Both the position numbers and the translations under genes were made by a program. From Burkholderiaceae bacterium (lineage in GTDB: Bacteria; Pseudomonadota; Gammaproteobacteria; Burkholderiales; Burkholderiaceae), in assembly GCA_021166835.1 (NCBI GenBank), contig JAJPEN010000073.1:1-64000 (forward strand): a stretch of DNA of 64,000 bases, given 5' to 3'. The notes under the pieces were generated by a model. The model was not told the origin of the DNA. It saw only the letters and a program-made list of their open reading frames with translations, and searched no databases. Position 1 is the stretch's first letter, and each line of letters opens with the position of its first letter. Of the stretch, positions 16,544 to 25,889 are shown piece by piece.

Positions 16544-16645
16544 CGCCCACGGTCCCGCAGATGCCATACGAAGAAATTCCCGCCGCGATGCGGCGAGAAC
16601 ACCGACCGCCGGGCTGAAGGAACGGCGAACCACCGAGGAGGAATC

Positions 16646-17662
16646 ATGGGAAATCGATTCGCGAAGTACGGGACTGCGCTGATCGCCGCAGCGACCTTCA
16701 CGGTCGCCGGCGTCGCCGCCGCGCAGACGCTGAACCTGAAGATGGCGCACCAGTGGCCGCAGGACGAGTCCGACTACGTGATCGCAGCCGGCATCAAGTT
16801 CGCGCAGGAAGTCGAGAAGCGCACGAACGGACAGGTCAGGATCTCGATGTTCCCGGCCGAGTCGCTGGTGAAGGCGAGCGCCACGCACACGGCGCTGAAG
16901 AACGGGACGGTGGATCTTGCGATCTACCCGTACATCTACTCGGCGGGCGCAATCCCGCAGATGAACATGGTCCTGCTGCCGGGGCTGTGGCGCAATCACG
17001 ACGACGTGTTCGCCTTCCGCAACTCGGAGGCGTGGAAGCAGCTGGAGAAGAAGGCCGAAGACTACGGCTTCAAGACCCTGTCGTGGATCCAGATCTCGGG
17101 TGGCGTCGCCACGACCGGCAAGGAGATTCACGAACCGAAGGACGTCTCCGGAATGAAGCTGCGCGCAGCCGGCAAGTTCATGGAATTCGCGCTGCAGAAG
17201 GCGGGCGCGACGACGGTGTCGATGCCGTCGTCCGAGAACTACAGCGCGATGCAGACCGGCCTGCTCGACGGAATGTGGACGTCGTCGGGGTCGTTCGGCG
17301 CGTACCGGATGTACGAGGTCGCGAAGTTCTACAACTCTCCGGAGGACTACAGCGTCTACTTCACCATCGAGCCCATCGCGATCAGCATGAAGACCTGGAA
17401 CAGGCTCTCTCCCGAGCAGCAGAAGATCTTCGTCGAGGTGGGCCACAGCCTCGAGCAGCCGGCACTCGAAGGCGCGAAGCGCGAGGACAGGCGCGTGGCA
17501 GAGCTCTTCGCGAAGAACGGCGTGAAAGTCGAGAAGATGACCGAGGCGTCGTGGAAGAAGTGGCAGGACTGGTTCCGCCAGTACAGCTTCGAGAAATTCA
17601 AGGCCGACGTACCCGGCGGTGAGGAACTGCTGAAGGCTGCCGGCGGCGACGCGACCCGGTGA
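16646..17662 (+). CDS. dctP: TRAP transporter periplasmic solute-binding protein (DctP family)
   Basis: A 338-residue extracytoplasmic receptor of a TRAP transporter. The signal peptide ends near AAA-QTLNLKMAHQWP (about residue 27). DctP-family features include GVATTGKEIHEPKDVSGMKLRA, where the Arg in LRA normally binds the ligand's carboxylate. The ATG follows a strong GAGGAGGAA site. The 102-base gap after the CoA-transferase shows no hairpin, so transcription probably continues. The GTGA overlap with dctQ couples the receptor to the membrane subunits. Confidence 0.94.
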   Translation: MGNRFAKYGTALIAAATFTVAGVAAAQTLNLKMAHQWPQDESDYVIAAGIKFAQEVEKRTNGQVRISMFPAESLVKASATHTALKNGTVDLAIYPYIYSAGAIPQMNMVLLPGLWRNHDDVFAFRNSEAWKQLEKKAEDYGFKTLSWIQISGGVATTGKEIHEPKDVSGMKLRAAGKFMEFALQKAGATTVSMPSSENYSAMQTGLLDGMWTSSGSFGAYRMYEVAKFYNSPEDYSVYFTIEPIAISMKTWNRLSPEQQKIFVEVGHSLEQPALEGAKREDRRVAELFAKNGVKVEKMTEASWKKWQDWFRQYSFEKFKADVPGGEELLKAAGGDATR

Positions 17663-18177
17663 GCCCGAAAGACGCGAACGCGGCGGTGTCCGCGCCTCGC
17701 TCCGCGGCGACGTTGCGGTGGATCGCCGCGCTCACTCGCGTGTCGGGCGTCCTCGTCGGCATCGGTGCGTTCGCGATCGCGTTGCTCGTCACGTACGAGG
17801 TGCTCGCGCGCACTTTCTTCGGATCGACCACCGGCTGGGTCAGCGACGTCGCAACGTACCTGATGGGGTTCATCGCCTTCGGCGGCGCGGCCTACGCGCT
17901 CGCCGAGGGCGCCCACGTCGGTGTCGACCTCGTCGTCACGCGCGTTTCGCCTGCCACGCGCGCGATCCTCGCATGGACGGCGGATCTCGTCGTGCTCGCG
18001 GTCGTTTCGCTGCTCGCCTGGCTGAGTATCCAGTTCTGGTGGGAGGCATTCGAGAGCGGCGAGAAATCGTGGGGCCTCTTCGAGGTCGCGCTGTGGATCC
18101 CGTACTCGTTCTTCGCGCTGGGGATGCTCTGGCTGCTCGTCGTGCATCTCGCGCAGATGTTCGACCGACGACACTAG
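17659..18177 (+). CDS. dctQ: TRAP transporter small membrane subunit (DctQ family)
   Basis: A 172-residue protein with four predicted transmembrane segments (about residues 27-47, 62-82, 102-122 and 140-162). It has the DctQ-type segment GWVSDVATYLMGFIAFGGAAYAL. The start is GTG overlapping the dctP stop. It pairs with the DctM subunit encoded next to form the Na+- or H+-driven TRAP channel. Confidence 0.92.
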   Translation: MSPKDANAAVSAPRSAATLRWIAALTRVSGVLVGIGAFAIALLVTYEVLARTFFGSTTGWVSDVATYLMGFIAFGGAAYALAEGAHVGVDLVVTRVSPATRAILAWTADLVVLAVVSLLAWLSIQFWWEAFESGEKSWGLFEVALWIPYSFFALGMLWLLVVHLAQMFDRRH

Positions 18178-18205
18178 CTCCGGTATAAACGCACCCTACG
18201 AACCC

Positions 18206-19516
18206 ATGGAGATCTGGCTCGGACTGGCGATGTTCGCCGCGCTGATCGCGTGCCTCGCGATCGGCATTCCGGTCGCGTTCAGCCTGTTCGGCGTCGCGAT
18301 CGTTTCCCTGCTGCTGGTCGGCGGAGGAGTCGATGCACTCGGCCTGGTCGCTCCGACGCTCTGGGGCTCGGTCACGAGCTTCACCTTGACGGCGGTGCCG
18401 CTGTTCATCCTGATGGGCGCGATCATCTCCGCTTCGGGAATGGGGTCGCGGTTGTATGGATCGCTCGCCACGCTGCTGCATGGCGTTCCGGGCGGATTGA
18501 TGGTCGCGACGACCCTCGCGTGTACCGTGATGGCCGCGGTTTCCGGGTCGAGCGTGGCCACGGCAGGCGCCATCGGCCGGTTCTCGGTCGGCGAGATGCG
18601 TCGCTTCGGCTATCGCGACAGCGACTCCTGCGGCGCCGTCGCGGCGGGCGGCACGCTCGGCATCCTGATTCCCCCGAGCATTCCGATGATCGTCTACGGC
18701 ATCGTTGCCGAGCAGTCGATCGGCAAGCTGTTCATCGCAGGCATCGTCCCCGGGCTGATCATGGCCGCGGCATTCATGGCGTACCAGGTGCGCGCTGCGT
18801 TGCGGCGTGCGGCTGTCGCGCCGATGCCCGGGGAGACGGTTCGCGTCACCGCCCGCGACCGGCTCGCCGCGCTCCAGCACGTCGCACCGATCGTCGTGCT
18901 CATCTGGATCATTCTCGGTTCGATCTACCAGGGGATCGCGACGCCGACCGAGGCGGCGGCACTCGGCACGCTCGCCAGTCTTCTGCTGTCCGGAGTGATC
19001 TATCGCGAGCTGACGCTACGCAAGCTGATCGTCATCCTCGAGGACGCCGCGCGCGGCAGCGTGATGGTGCTGATGATCATTGCCGGCGCCATGGTGTTCG
19101 GCTACGTGATGACGACGACGCAGGTGGCGCCGGTGATCTCGCGAACCGTCGCCGGGCTCGACGTATCGCCGTGGCTGATCTTCATCGCGATCAACCTGCT
19201 GCTGATCTTTCTCGGCTGCTTCATGGAGACGCTGTCCATCATCGTGATCACGGCGCCGATCCTGATTCCGATCGTCTCCGCGTTCGGCTGGGATCTGATC
19301 TGGTTCGGCATCATCCTGACGATCAACATGGAGATGGCGCTGATCACGCCGCCGGTCGGGCTGAACCTGTTCGTCGTGCAGGGCGTCGTGCGCGACGTTC
19401 CGCTGGAGAAGATCATCCGCGGCGCGTTGCCCTACGTATTGATCATGATTGCCGTGCTGGCGCTCGTAGCCGTCTTCCCGCAACTGGCGACCGGGCTGGT
19501 CGGAAAAGTGCGCTGA
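18206..19516 (+). CDS. dctM: TRAP transporter large permease subunit (DctM family)
   Basis: A 436-residue, roughly 12-segment membrane protein of the DctM family, forming the transport channel. Diagnostic segments are GSSVATAGAIGRFSVGEMRRFGY, GGTLGILIPPSIPMIVYGI and ITPPVGLNLFVVQG near the C-terminus. The ATG at 18206 lies 28 bases after dctQ. With dctP and dctQ it makes a complete TRAP system downstream of CoA-transferase and mutase genes, so import of a C4-C6 mono- or dicarboxylic acid is likely. Confidence 0.95.
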   Translation: MEIWLGLAMFAALIACLAIGIPVAFSLFGVAIVSLLLVGGGVDALGLVAPTLWGSVTSFTLTAVPLFILMGAIISASGMGSRLYGSLATLLHGVPGGLMVATTLACTVMAAVSGSSVATAGAIGRFSVGEMRRFGYRDSDSCGAVAAGGTLGILIPPSIPMIVYGIVAEQSIGKLFIAGIVPGLIMAAAFMAYQVRAALRRAAVAPMPGETVRVTARDRLAALQHVAPIVVLIWIILGSIYQGIATPTEAAALGTLASLLLSGVIYRELTLRKLIVILEDAARGSVMVLMIIAGAMVFGYVMTTTQVAPVISRTVAGLDVSPWLIFIAINLLLIFLGCFMETLSIIVITAPILIPIVSAFGWDLIWFGIILTINMEMALITPPVGLNLFVVQGVVRDVPLEKIIRGALPYVLIMIAVLALVAVFPQLATGLVGKVR

Positions 19517-19518
19517 AG

Positions 19519-20739
19519 GTGGCGACCCGATCCGTCCCGGTGGTCATCGTCGCGACCCTCGTCGCGCAGACCATCGTCTCGATGGCCTCCCTGACGCTGC
19601 CCGTGCTGGCGCCCGCGCTCGCCGAAGTGCTCGACGTCGACGCCTCGACGATCGGCTACCAGGTGAGCATCGTCTATGCGGGCGCGATGGCGAGCGCGGC
19701 GGTCGGTGGCGGCGTCGTCGCGCGCCTGGGCGCCTGCCGTGCGACGCAGGCCGCCCTCGCATTCGTGGGCGCCGCGATGCTGTTCGCGATGGCGCCCTAC
19801 CTGGCCGCACTCGTCGTCGCCTCGCTGATGCTCGGCTTCGGCTACGGCACATCGAATCCGGCCGGCGCGCATCTGCTCACGCGTTTCACCCCGGCATCGA
19901 GCCGCAACCTGATCTTCTCGCTGAAGCAGACCGGCGTTCCGCTCGGCGGCATGGCGGCGGCACTCGTCGCGCCGCCCGTCGCGCATGTCTTCGGCTGGCG
20001 TGCGGCGCTGGCCGTCGTCCTGGGATGCGCGATCGCGATGCTGGCGCTGTTGCAGACGGTGCGGGCGGGCTGGGACGATGACCGGCTTTCCCCTGGCCGG
20101 CAGGGCGAAGCGCGCGAAGGTGCACGAGCGGGCCCCGGGGTCCTCGGCGGCATAGCCCTCGTCTGGGCGCGCCGCGAGCTTCGGTACCTGTCGCTGATGG
20201 CGCTGTGCTTCGCGGGCGTGCAGTTGTGCCTGATGACCTTCGCGGTGACGTTCCTGGTCAGGGAAGCGCACTACACCCTCGTCGAGGCCGGCGTGTTGTT
20301 GTCGATGGTGCAGTTCGCCGGTGCCGCCGGCCGCATCGTCTGGGGCTGGATCGCCGACCGGTTGCGGGCGAGTCGTACGACGCTGCTCGTGCTCGGCGCG
20401 CTGATGCTGCTCGCCACGATCGCCACGACGCAGATCGACGAGACCTGGAGCGCCGCCGCCACCGCCGTCGTCTTCGTCTCGATGGGCGCCACGGCGATCG
20501 GATGGAACGGCGTGTTCCTTGCCGAGGTGGCGCGCCTGGCGCCGGCAGGGGAGGCGAGCACCGCTACCGGCGGGGCGCTGTTCTTCACCTTCGGCGGGGT
20601 GTTGATCGGCCCGTCGTTGTTCGCGGCACTCTACTCCCGGCTGCACAGTTATGCTGCAACCTTTGCCGTTGCCGCGGCGCTTGCCGCGGTCGGCATGGCG
20701 TTCCTCTCCAGGGTCGGAAAATCGGAGGAGTCGAGATGA
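19519..20739 (+). CDS. MFS transporter
   Basis: A 406-residue major facilitator with about 12 hydrophobic segments split by a charged loop near residue 195. Features include the N-half loop GGGVVARLGACRATQ and WGWIADRLRASRTT after the seventh segment. I take the GTG at 19519, two bases after the dctM stop; no ATG in this frame gives a better N-terminus. It is a second transporter in an operon already holding a TRAP system, possibly exporting a by-product or importing a related acid. Substrate unknown. Confidence 0.85.
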   Translation: MATRSVPVVIVATLVAQTIVSMASLTLPVLAPALAEVLDVDASTIGYQVSIVYAGAMASAAVGGGVVARLGACRATQAALAFVGAAMLFAMAPYLAALVVASLMLGFGYGTSNPAGAHLLTRFTPASSRNLIFSLKQTGVPLGGMAAALVAPPVAHVFGWRAALAVVLGCAIAMLALLQTVRAGWDDDRLSPGRQGEAREGARAGPGVLGGIALVWARRELRYLSLMALCFAGVQLCLMTFAVTFLVREAHYTLVEAGVLLSMVQFAGAAGRIVWGWIADRLRASRTTLLVLGALMLLATIATTQIDETWSAAATAVVFVSMGATAIGWNGVFLAEVARLAPAGEASTATGGALFFTFGGVLIGPSLFAALYSRLHSYAATFAVAAALAAVGMAFLSRVGKSEESR

Positions 20740-21242
20740 AGATTTCGATGTACCAGGCCAGCGTTCCGCGCCTGGCCAACGTTCTCGAGAACCTGTCGAA
20801 CATCCTCGACAAGGCGCAGGCGCACGTCGACGCCGGACACGCCGACGTTGCCACGCTGATGAATTACCGGCTCGCTCCCGACATGTATCCGTTCTTCAAG
20901 CAGGTGCAGATCGCCTGCGACAAGGCGCGAAGCGTCGTGGCCCGCCTGACGGGCATGGAGGTGCCGCACTACCCCGACGACGAGAAGACCTTCGCCGAGC
21001 TGAAGGAGCGCATCGCGCGCACCGTCGCCTTCCTTCGCAGCGTGCCGCCGGAGCGCATCGACGGTACCGAGGACGACGAGATCGTGCTTCCGGTGACCGG
21101 CAAGGAAACCCGCTACAAGGGGATGCAGCTGCTGCTCGGGCATTCGATGCCGAACGTCTATTTCCACGCGGTCACCGCCTACAACATCCTGCGCCAGAAC
21201 GGCGTGCCGATCGGCAAGCGCGACTTCCTCGGGAATCCGTAG
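20736..21242 (+). CDS. DUF1993-family protein
   Basis: A 168-residue protein matching the DUF1993 family as I recognise it: MKISMYQASVPRLANVLENLSNILDKA at the start, the LAPDMYPFFKQVQIACDKA block and LGHSMPNVYFHAVTAYNILR near the end. The fold is thought to be a DinB-like four-helix bundle. The role is unknown. It starts in an overlap with the MFS stop behind GGAGGAG, so it is the last gene of the IclR operon and is followed by a convergent regulator. Confidence 0.88.
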   Translation: MKISMYQASVPRLANVLENLSNILDKAQAHVDAGHADVATLMNYRLAPDMYPFFKQVQIACDKARSVVARLTGMEVPHYPDDEKTFAELKERIARTVAFLRSVPPERIDGTEDDEIVLPVTGKETRYKGMQLLLGHSMPNVYFHAVTAYNILRQNGVPIGKRDFLGNP

Positions 21243-21294
21243 AGTCCGGAAGCCGCGCAGTCGCCCCCGTGTTCGCGGCCGCGCCGGGTGCGCC

Positions 21295-22053
21295 TCACTC
21301 CCCGGAGGGTTCCGTCTCGAGCCGCCATCGCGTCGCAAGCTCGAAGCGCTCGCCCGGATAGACGTTGATCGACACCGACAGCAGCCGGTCTTCGGTGTCC
21401 TTGTAGTAGCGCCGCGCGAGCAGGCCCGGGGTGCGCGGCTTCACCCCCAGCACGCGTGCGCTTGCCGCCGGAATCGAGATCGCGCCGACGACCTGTTCGG
21501 CCTCGGCGATGCGCTGGCCCGTGTGTTTCTCGACGAGCGCGTAGATCCACGCGCTTCCCTCGGCGAGATCGTCGCGGATGCCCGCGTGCTCGGGCGCTAC
21601 GTAGATGCGCATGTGCACCAGCGGAAGCTCGCCCTGCTCCGGGAAGCGGCAGGTGTCGAACTCGATCCAGCGCTGGCCGATCGGGCATCGCAGCAGCCGG
21701 GCCAGCTCCGCGTCGGCTTCGACTTCGCGCTCGCCGAGGCGGCGCAGCCGTGTCTGCTGCGTGTACTGCATGAGGTCGTGCAGCGACGACAGCGATGCGA
21801 CGTAACGGGCGCGAGGAACCTGCGCCAGCACGCGCGTGCCGACACCCTGGTGCCGCGACACCAGTCCCATCCCCGCCAGTCGCCGTACTGCTTCGCGCAC
21901 GGTATGCCGCGAGACGCCGAAGCGCCGGGCGAGTTGCGGTTCGGGCGGCAGCAGCGAGCCGACGGGAAACCTGCCCGACCGGATCTCGCGGACCAGCGTG
22001 TCAGTGAGCTGCCGATAGCGCGGCGCTCCGCTTTCGGATGCGAGTGCCGACAT
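21295..22053 (-). CDS. GntR-family regulator with UTRA domain (HutC subfamily)
   Basis: A 252-residue regulator. The N-terminal GntR winged helix covers about residues 10-78, with LARRFGVSRHTVREAVRRLAGMGLV followed by the wing SRHQGVGTRV. A UTRA small-molecule-binding domain follows (about 95-245). It is transcribed leftward two bases after the SDR gene. HutC-type proteins bind GT-N-TA-N-AC-like palindromes, and a GTAC-flanked palindrome at 22870-22895 lies between this operon and the divergent catabolic operon. It most likely controls both. Confidence 0.92.
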   Translation of the reverse strand: MSALASESGAPRYRQLTDTLVREIRSGRFPVGSLLPPEPQLARRFGVSRHTVREAVRRLAGMGLVSRHQGVGTRVLAQVPRARYVASLSSLHDLMQYTQQTRLRRLGEREVEADAELARLLRCPIGQRWIEFDTCRFPEQGELPLVHMRIYVAPEHAGIRDDLAEGSAWIYALVEKHTGQRIAEAEQVVGAISIPAASARVLGVKPRTPGLLARRYYKDTEDRLLSVSINVYPGERFELATRWRLETEPSGE

Positions 22054-22055
22054 GG

Positions 22056-22832
22056 TCAATACATGTAGTGGCCGCCGTTGACGTGGATGACCTGCCCGGA
22101 GACGAAGGCTCCCCGCTCGGAGCAGAGGAAGTCGCAGGCGGCGGCGACTTCGTCTGGCCTGCCGTAGCGGCCACAGGGGATTTCGCTTTCGAGCCGGGCC
22201 TTGTCCTGATGCGTGTACTGGGACCAGTCGCGGATTGTATCGATCGCACCCGGCGCGACGGTGTTCGCGGTGATGCCGTCGCGGCCGAACTCCCTCGCCA
22301 GTGCCATCGCGAGTCCGTGCAGGCCGGCCTTCGCCGTCACGTTGTGTGCGCGATCGGTGACGTGACCCCAGAAACCGTCGAAACCGGAAACGAGAACGAC
22401 GCGTCCCCACCGGCGCTGGCGCATCCGCGGAATCGCGTGGCGTGCCAGGTAGAACGCCGCGCTCAGGTTCGTGCGAAGCACCTCGTCCCAGTCGTGCGGA
22501 GTGATTTCGAGGAACGCCTGCTTGCGGCGGATCGCGACGTTCGAGATCGCGATGTCGACCGAGCCGAAGCGCTCCGCGGCACGATCGACCATCTCACCGA
22601 CCGCATCGTCGTCCGAGACATCGGCGATGCAGGCCATCGCGTCGGTTCCGATCGAGCGGATCTCGCGCGCCACGGCCTCCAGTGCGTCGCGGTCACGGTG
22701 TCCGTTGACGACGACGTTCGCGCCGAGGCGCGCGAGTGAAAGCGCGATCGCCCGACCGATGTTGCGGCCGGAGCCGGTGACGATCGCCGTTCGTCCCGCC
22801 AGTCCGTCGGCCGTGGCTGCTGGTTGCGGCAT
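22056..22832 (-). CDS. Short-chain dehydrogenase/reductase family protein, catalytic Tyr replaced
   Basis: A 258-residue classical SDR by length and fold. The NAD(P)-binding glycine motif TGSGRNIG, the DVSD adenine-ring segment and the SNVAIRR region (where NNAG is usual) are visible. The active-site segment is RAHNVTAKAGLHG where most family members have ANYxxxKAG. The catalytic Tyr is thus Asn and the preceding residue His, while Lys and the upstream Ser (VSGFDG) remain. The start at 22832 has GGGAGA seven bases upstream. It forms an operon with the GntR regulator. It may use His, be a non-redox SDR-fold enzyme, or bind ligand only. Confidence 0.88.
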   Translation of the reverse strand: MPQPAATADGLAGRTAIVTGSGRNIGRAIALSLARLGANVVVNGHRDRDALEAVAREIRSIGTDAMACIADVSDDDAVGEMVDRAAERFGSVDIAISNVAIRRKQAFLEITPHDWDEVLRTNLSAAFYLARHAIPRMRQRRWGRVVLVSGFDGFWGHVTDRAHNVTAKAGLHGLAMALAREFGRDGITANTVAPGAIDTIRDWSQYTHQDKARLESEIPCGRYGRPDEVAAACDFLCSERGAFVSGQVIHVNGGHYMY

Positions 22833-22869
22833 CGCGCATCTCCCGGTTGACATCGATCCGTGTTCGATC

Positions 22870-22895
22870 ATAACGTACGGACGTCCGTACATTAT
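22870..22895. promoter_or_regulatory. Large palindrome between divergent SDR-gntR and Bug operons
   Basis: The 16-bp core GTACGGACGTCCGTAC at 22875-22890 is a perfect palindrome. Flanking ATAAC and ATTAT extend it to 26 bp with one mismatched pair. It lies 38 bases before the SDR start and 51 bases before the Bug start, in the right place for one repressor dimer to act on both promoters. The UTRA-type GntR protein is the natural candidate. Confidence 0.75.
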
Positions 22896-22945
22896 CGGCG
22901 CCGCGAACAGACGGCGGCCACGGAAGCCATCCACCCGGAGGAGAC

Positions 22946-23914
22946 ATGAAGAAATCGTTCGTCGCGCTGCTCTTCGCCGCGCTCGCGCCGCTGATCCTGG
23001 CGCCCGCGTTCGCCCAGGGCTTTCCCAGCCACCCGCTGCGCCTGATCGTTCCGTATCCCCCGGGTGCGTCGACCGACATTCTCGGACGTGCGGTCGCCGA
23101 GAAGATGACGCAGAGCCTCGGGCAGCCGGTGGTCGTCGAGAACAAGGGCGGCGCGAGCGGCAACATCGGTTCGCAGCTCGCCGCCGCTGCCGCACCCGAC
23201 GGCTATACCTTCATGGTGGGAACCGACGCCACCCACGCGGCGAACTACCACCTCACCGCCTCGCCGCCCTTCCATCCGCTGAAGGATTTCACGCCCCTGA
23301 CCCTCGCGGTCTCCAATCCGATCGTGCTCGTCGTGCACCCGTCGGTTCCGGCGAAGAACATCGCCGAGCTGGTCGAGTACGTGAAAGCGCGCCCGGACAA
23401 GGGCGCCTTCGGCAGCTCCGGCATCGGCTCCCCGCACCATCTCGCCGGCGAGCTGCTCCGACAGATGAGCGGCGCGCCCTTCGTGCACGTCGCGTACCGG
23501 GGCGGCGGCCCGGCGATGACCGACGTGCTGGGCGGCCAGATCCCGATGGTCTTCGCGAGCGTCGTCACGGCGCTCCCCCACATCCAGGAAGGCAAGGTGC
23601 GCGCGATCGCCGTCACGACGACGAAGCGCTACGTGGGCCTGCCCGACGTGCCGACGATCGCCGAGACGATCCCCGGCTTCGAGATGAACTCCTGGCTCGC
23701 ATTCTTCGCTCCCGCCGGCCTGTCGCCGGAGCTCACGAAGAAGCTGAACGCCGAGATCGTCAAGGCGCTGGAGGATCCGGCCGTCCACGAGAAAATGAAC
23801 AAGGGAGGGCTCGTCGTGGTTGCCAGCTCTCCCGAGGAGTTCGCTGCCCAGCAGCGTCGTGACTTCGAGCAGCGCGGCAAGCTGATCCAGAGCGCGGGGA
23901 TCAAGGCCGAATGA
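22946..23914 (+). CDS. Bug/TctC-family periplasmic tricarboxylate-transporter receptor
   Basis: A 322-residue periplasmic receptor with a cleavable signal peptide ending near [23 protein letters not shown]. Bug-family hallmarks are the P-x-GG/GAST-D loop near residue 41, [12 protein letters not shown] and the DVPTIAE segment. The ATG follows GGAGGAGAC. tctB and tctA genes are encoded at the far end of the same operon, so this is a complete tripartite tricarboxylate transporter. The ligand is a carboxylic acid, not specifiable from sequence. Confidence 0.95.
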   Translation: MKKSFVALLFAALAPLILAPAFAQGFPSHPLRLIVPYPPGASTDILGRAVAEKMTQSLGQPVVVENKGGASGNIGSQLAAAAAPDGYTFMVGTDATHAANYHLTASPPFHPLKDFTPLTLAVSNPIVLVVHPSVPAKNIAELVEYVKARPDKGAFGSSGIGSPHHLAGELLRQMSGAPFVHVAYRGGGPAMTDVLGGQIPMVFASVVTALPHIQEGKVRAIAVTTTKRYVGLPDVPTIAETIPGFEMNSWLAFFAPAGLSPELTKKLNAEIVKALEDPAVHEKMNKGGLVVVASSPEEFAAQQRRDFEQRGKLIQSAGIKAE

Positions 23915-25062
23915 GGACCCCGTTGCCGCTTTCCGGAATCGTCGTCGTCGAGCTCGGTCACAGCATCGCCGGTCCGTTCGCCGGCCAGGTGCTGGCCGAC
24001 CTCGGGGCCGAGGTCGTGAAGATCGAGAAACCGGATGGCGACGACGCGCGCAAGTGGGGTCCGCCTTTCGTCGACGGCGCGGCCGCCACGTTCCAGTCGG
24101 TGAACCGCAACAAGCGTTCGGTCGTCGTCGACCTGCGGGACGAAGCACAGGTGGCGGAGCTCCTCCGCTTCATCGACGAGCGTGCCGACGTCGTGCTGCA
24201 GAACATGCGGCCGGGCCAGGTCGACGCGCTCGGCATCGGGGCGCAGGCGCTGCGCGCGCGCAAGCCGTCGCTCGTCTATTGCAACCTGGGCGCGTTCGGC
24301 TCGGTCGGTCCGCTGGCGGAGCGTCCCGGCTACGACCCGCTGATGCAGGCCTTCGGCGGGATCATGAGCGTCGTCGGCGAACCGGGCCGCCCGCCGGTGC
24401 GCGTGGGTCCGTCGGTGATCGACGCCGGCGCCGCGATGTGGGCGGCGCTCGGCATCGTCGCCGCGTTGCTGCATCGGCGCGAGACGGGCGAGGGGGCGAC
24501 GGTGGACGTTTCGTTGTTCGAGACCGCGGCGAGCTGGATGACGATGTACGCCGCGCAGTATCTGGCGAGCGGCGAGCTGCCGAAGAAGAACGGCTCGGGC
24601 CAGGCCGGTATCGTTCCCTATCGCGCATATCGCACAGCCGACGGCGATCTGGTCGTCGCCGCCGGCAACGATTCGCTCTTCCGGCGCCTTTGCGATGCGA
24701 TCGGCGAGCCCCAATGGGCCGAGGATCCGCGCTTCGTCGACAACCCGCATCGCGTTCGCAACGCCGACGCGCTCTACGCGTTGCTCGAGAACGTCTTCGC
24801 CAGCCGCAGCAACGACGAGTGGATCGGGGTGCTGGACGCCGCCGGCGTGCCGTGCGCCCCGGTGCAGGACGTCGGCGCGATGCTGCGCCACCCGCAGACC
24901 GAGGCGCTCGGGATGCTGCAGCGGGTACCGGGCAGTTCGATTCCGCTGATCGGCCTGCCGATCCGTTTCGACGGCGCGCGGCCGCAGCCGCGAAGCGCAC
25001 CCCCGTCGCTCGGGAGCAGCGACCTGAAGTCGCTTCTCGCACAGCGGAGGCACGAAGCGTGA
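23911..25062 (+). CDS. CaiB/BaiF-family (class III) CoA-transferase
   Basis: A 383-residue class III CoA-transferase with [33 protein letters not shown], the [13 protein letters not shown] block and [16 protein letters not shown] carrying the probable catalytic Asp. It starts in an ATGA overlap with the Bug gene and ends overlapping the GTG of the hydratase gene. It should activate the imported acid using an acyl-CoA donor. It is only moderately similar to the window's other CaiB protein, so the two serve different substrates. Confidence 0.93.
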   Translation: MRTPLPLSGIVVVELGHSIAGPFAGQVLADLGAEVVKIEKPDGDDARKWGPPFVDGAAATFQSVNRNKRSVVVDLRDEAQVAELLRFIDERADVVLQNMRPGQVDALGIGAQALRARKPSLVYCNLGAFGSVGPLAERPGYDPLMQAFGGIMSVVGEPGRPPVRVGPSVIDAGAAMWAALGIVAALLHRRETGEGATVDVSLFETAASWMTMYAAQYLASGELPKKNGSGQAGIVPYRAYRTADGDLVVAAGNDSLFRRLCDAIGEPQWAEDPRFVDNPHRVRNADALYALLENVFASRSNDEWIGVLDAAGVPCAPVQDVGAMLRHPQTEALGMLQRVPGSSIPLIGLPIRFDGARPQPRSAPPSLGSSDLKSLLAQRRHEA

Positions 25063-25889
25063 AACTCGAAGGATCCGGATTGCGGGGGATGCGCGAGCTG
25101 CCTTTCTACGAGACGCTGCTGCTCGAGCGTCCGGAAACGCACCTGCTCGTCGTCACGCTGAACCGGCCGCAGGCGCTGAACGCGATCACGACGCAGATGG
25201 GGCTCGATCTCGTCGACCTGTGGACCAGACTCGCCGTCGACGCCGCCGACTGTCGCTGCGTCGTGCTGACCGGAGCGGGGGACCGCGCCTTCTGTGCGGG
25301 AGGCGACCTGAAGGAACGCCACGGCATGGACGATCTGCGCTGGCGCGCCCAGCACGAGATCTTCGAGCGTGCGTTCCAGACCTTGCTCGAGGTGCCGATT
25401 CCCGTCATCGCCGCGATCAACGGCCTGGCATTCGGCGGCGGCCTGGAGACGGCGCTCGGCTGCGACTTCCTCTACGCCGTGCGCACGGCGCGCTTCGCGT
25501 TGCCCGAGACGAAGATCGGCATCATCCCGGGCGGCGGCGGAACGCAGACGCTGGCGCGCGCCGTCGGAGAGCGGCGCGCGAAGGAACTGATCTTCCGCGC
25601 GGCGCCTTTCGATGCGCAGCAGGCGCTGGAATGGGGCGTCGTCAATCGCCTGAGCGAGCCGGGCTGCGTGCTCGACGACGCGCTGCAGACCGCCCGCGAA
25701 ATCGCCGCCAACGCGCCGCTGGCCGTCCGGCAGGCGAAGAAGTCGATTCACTGGGGTCTGCAGAGCGACCTCGCCACCGGCTACCGCTTCGAGATCGAGG
25801 CGTACAACCGGCTGGTCGGATCGGAAGACCGTCACGAAGGGGTTCGCGCATTCAACGAGAAACGCAAGCCGGAGTTCAAGGGACGATGA
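25059..25889 (+). CDS. Enoyl-CoA hydratase/isomerase family protein
   Basis: A 276-residue crotonase. Both hydratase glutamates are present: in [13 protein letters not shown] and in [31 protein letters not shown] forms the oxyanion hole, so water addition to an enoyl-CoA is a sound prediction. The GTG at 25059 has GGAGG eight bases upstream and a 4-base overlap with the CoA-transferase. An ATG at 25089 is a weaker alternative. Next to an HMG-CoA-lyase-like gene, a 3-methylglutaconyl-CoA-type hydratase is plausible. Confidence 0.93.
   Translation: MKLEGSGLRGMRELPFYETLLLERPETHLLVVTLNRPQALNAITTQMGLDLVDLWTRLAVDAADCRCVVLTGAGDRAFCAGGDLKERHGMDDLRWRAQHEIFERAFQTLLEVPIPVIAAINGLAFGGGLETALGCDFLYAVRTARFALPETKIGIIPGGGGTQTLARAVGERRAKELIFRAAPFDAQQALEWGVVNRLSEPGCVLDDALQTAREIAANAPLAVRQAKKSIHWGLQSDLATGYRFEIEAYNRLVGSEDRHEGVRAFNEKRKPEFKGR

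Noticed and set aside
15326..17446. 706-codon frame on the - strand
   Set aside because: It lies fully opposite the CoA-transferase and dctP genes, which have clear family motifs; His/Arg/Asp-rich antisense composition, no recognisable domain.
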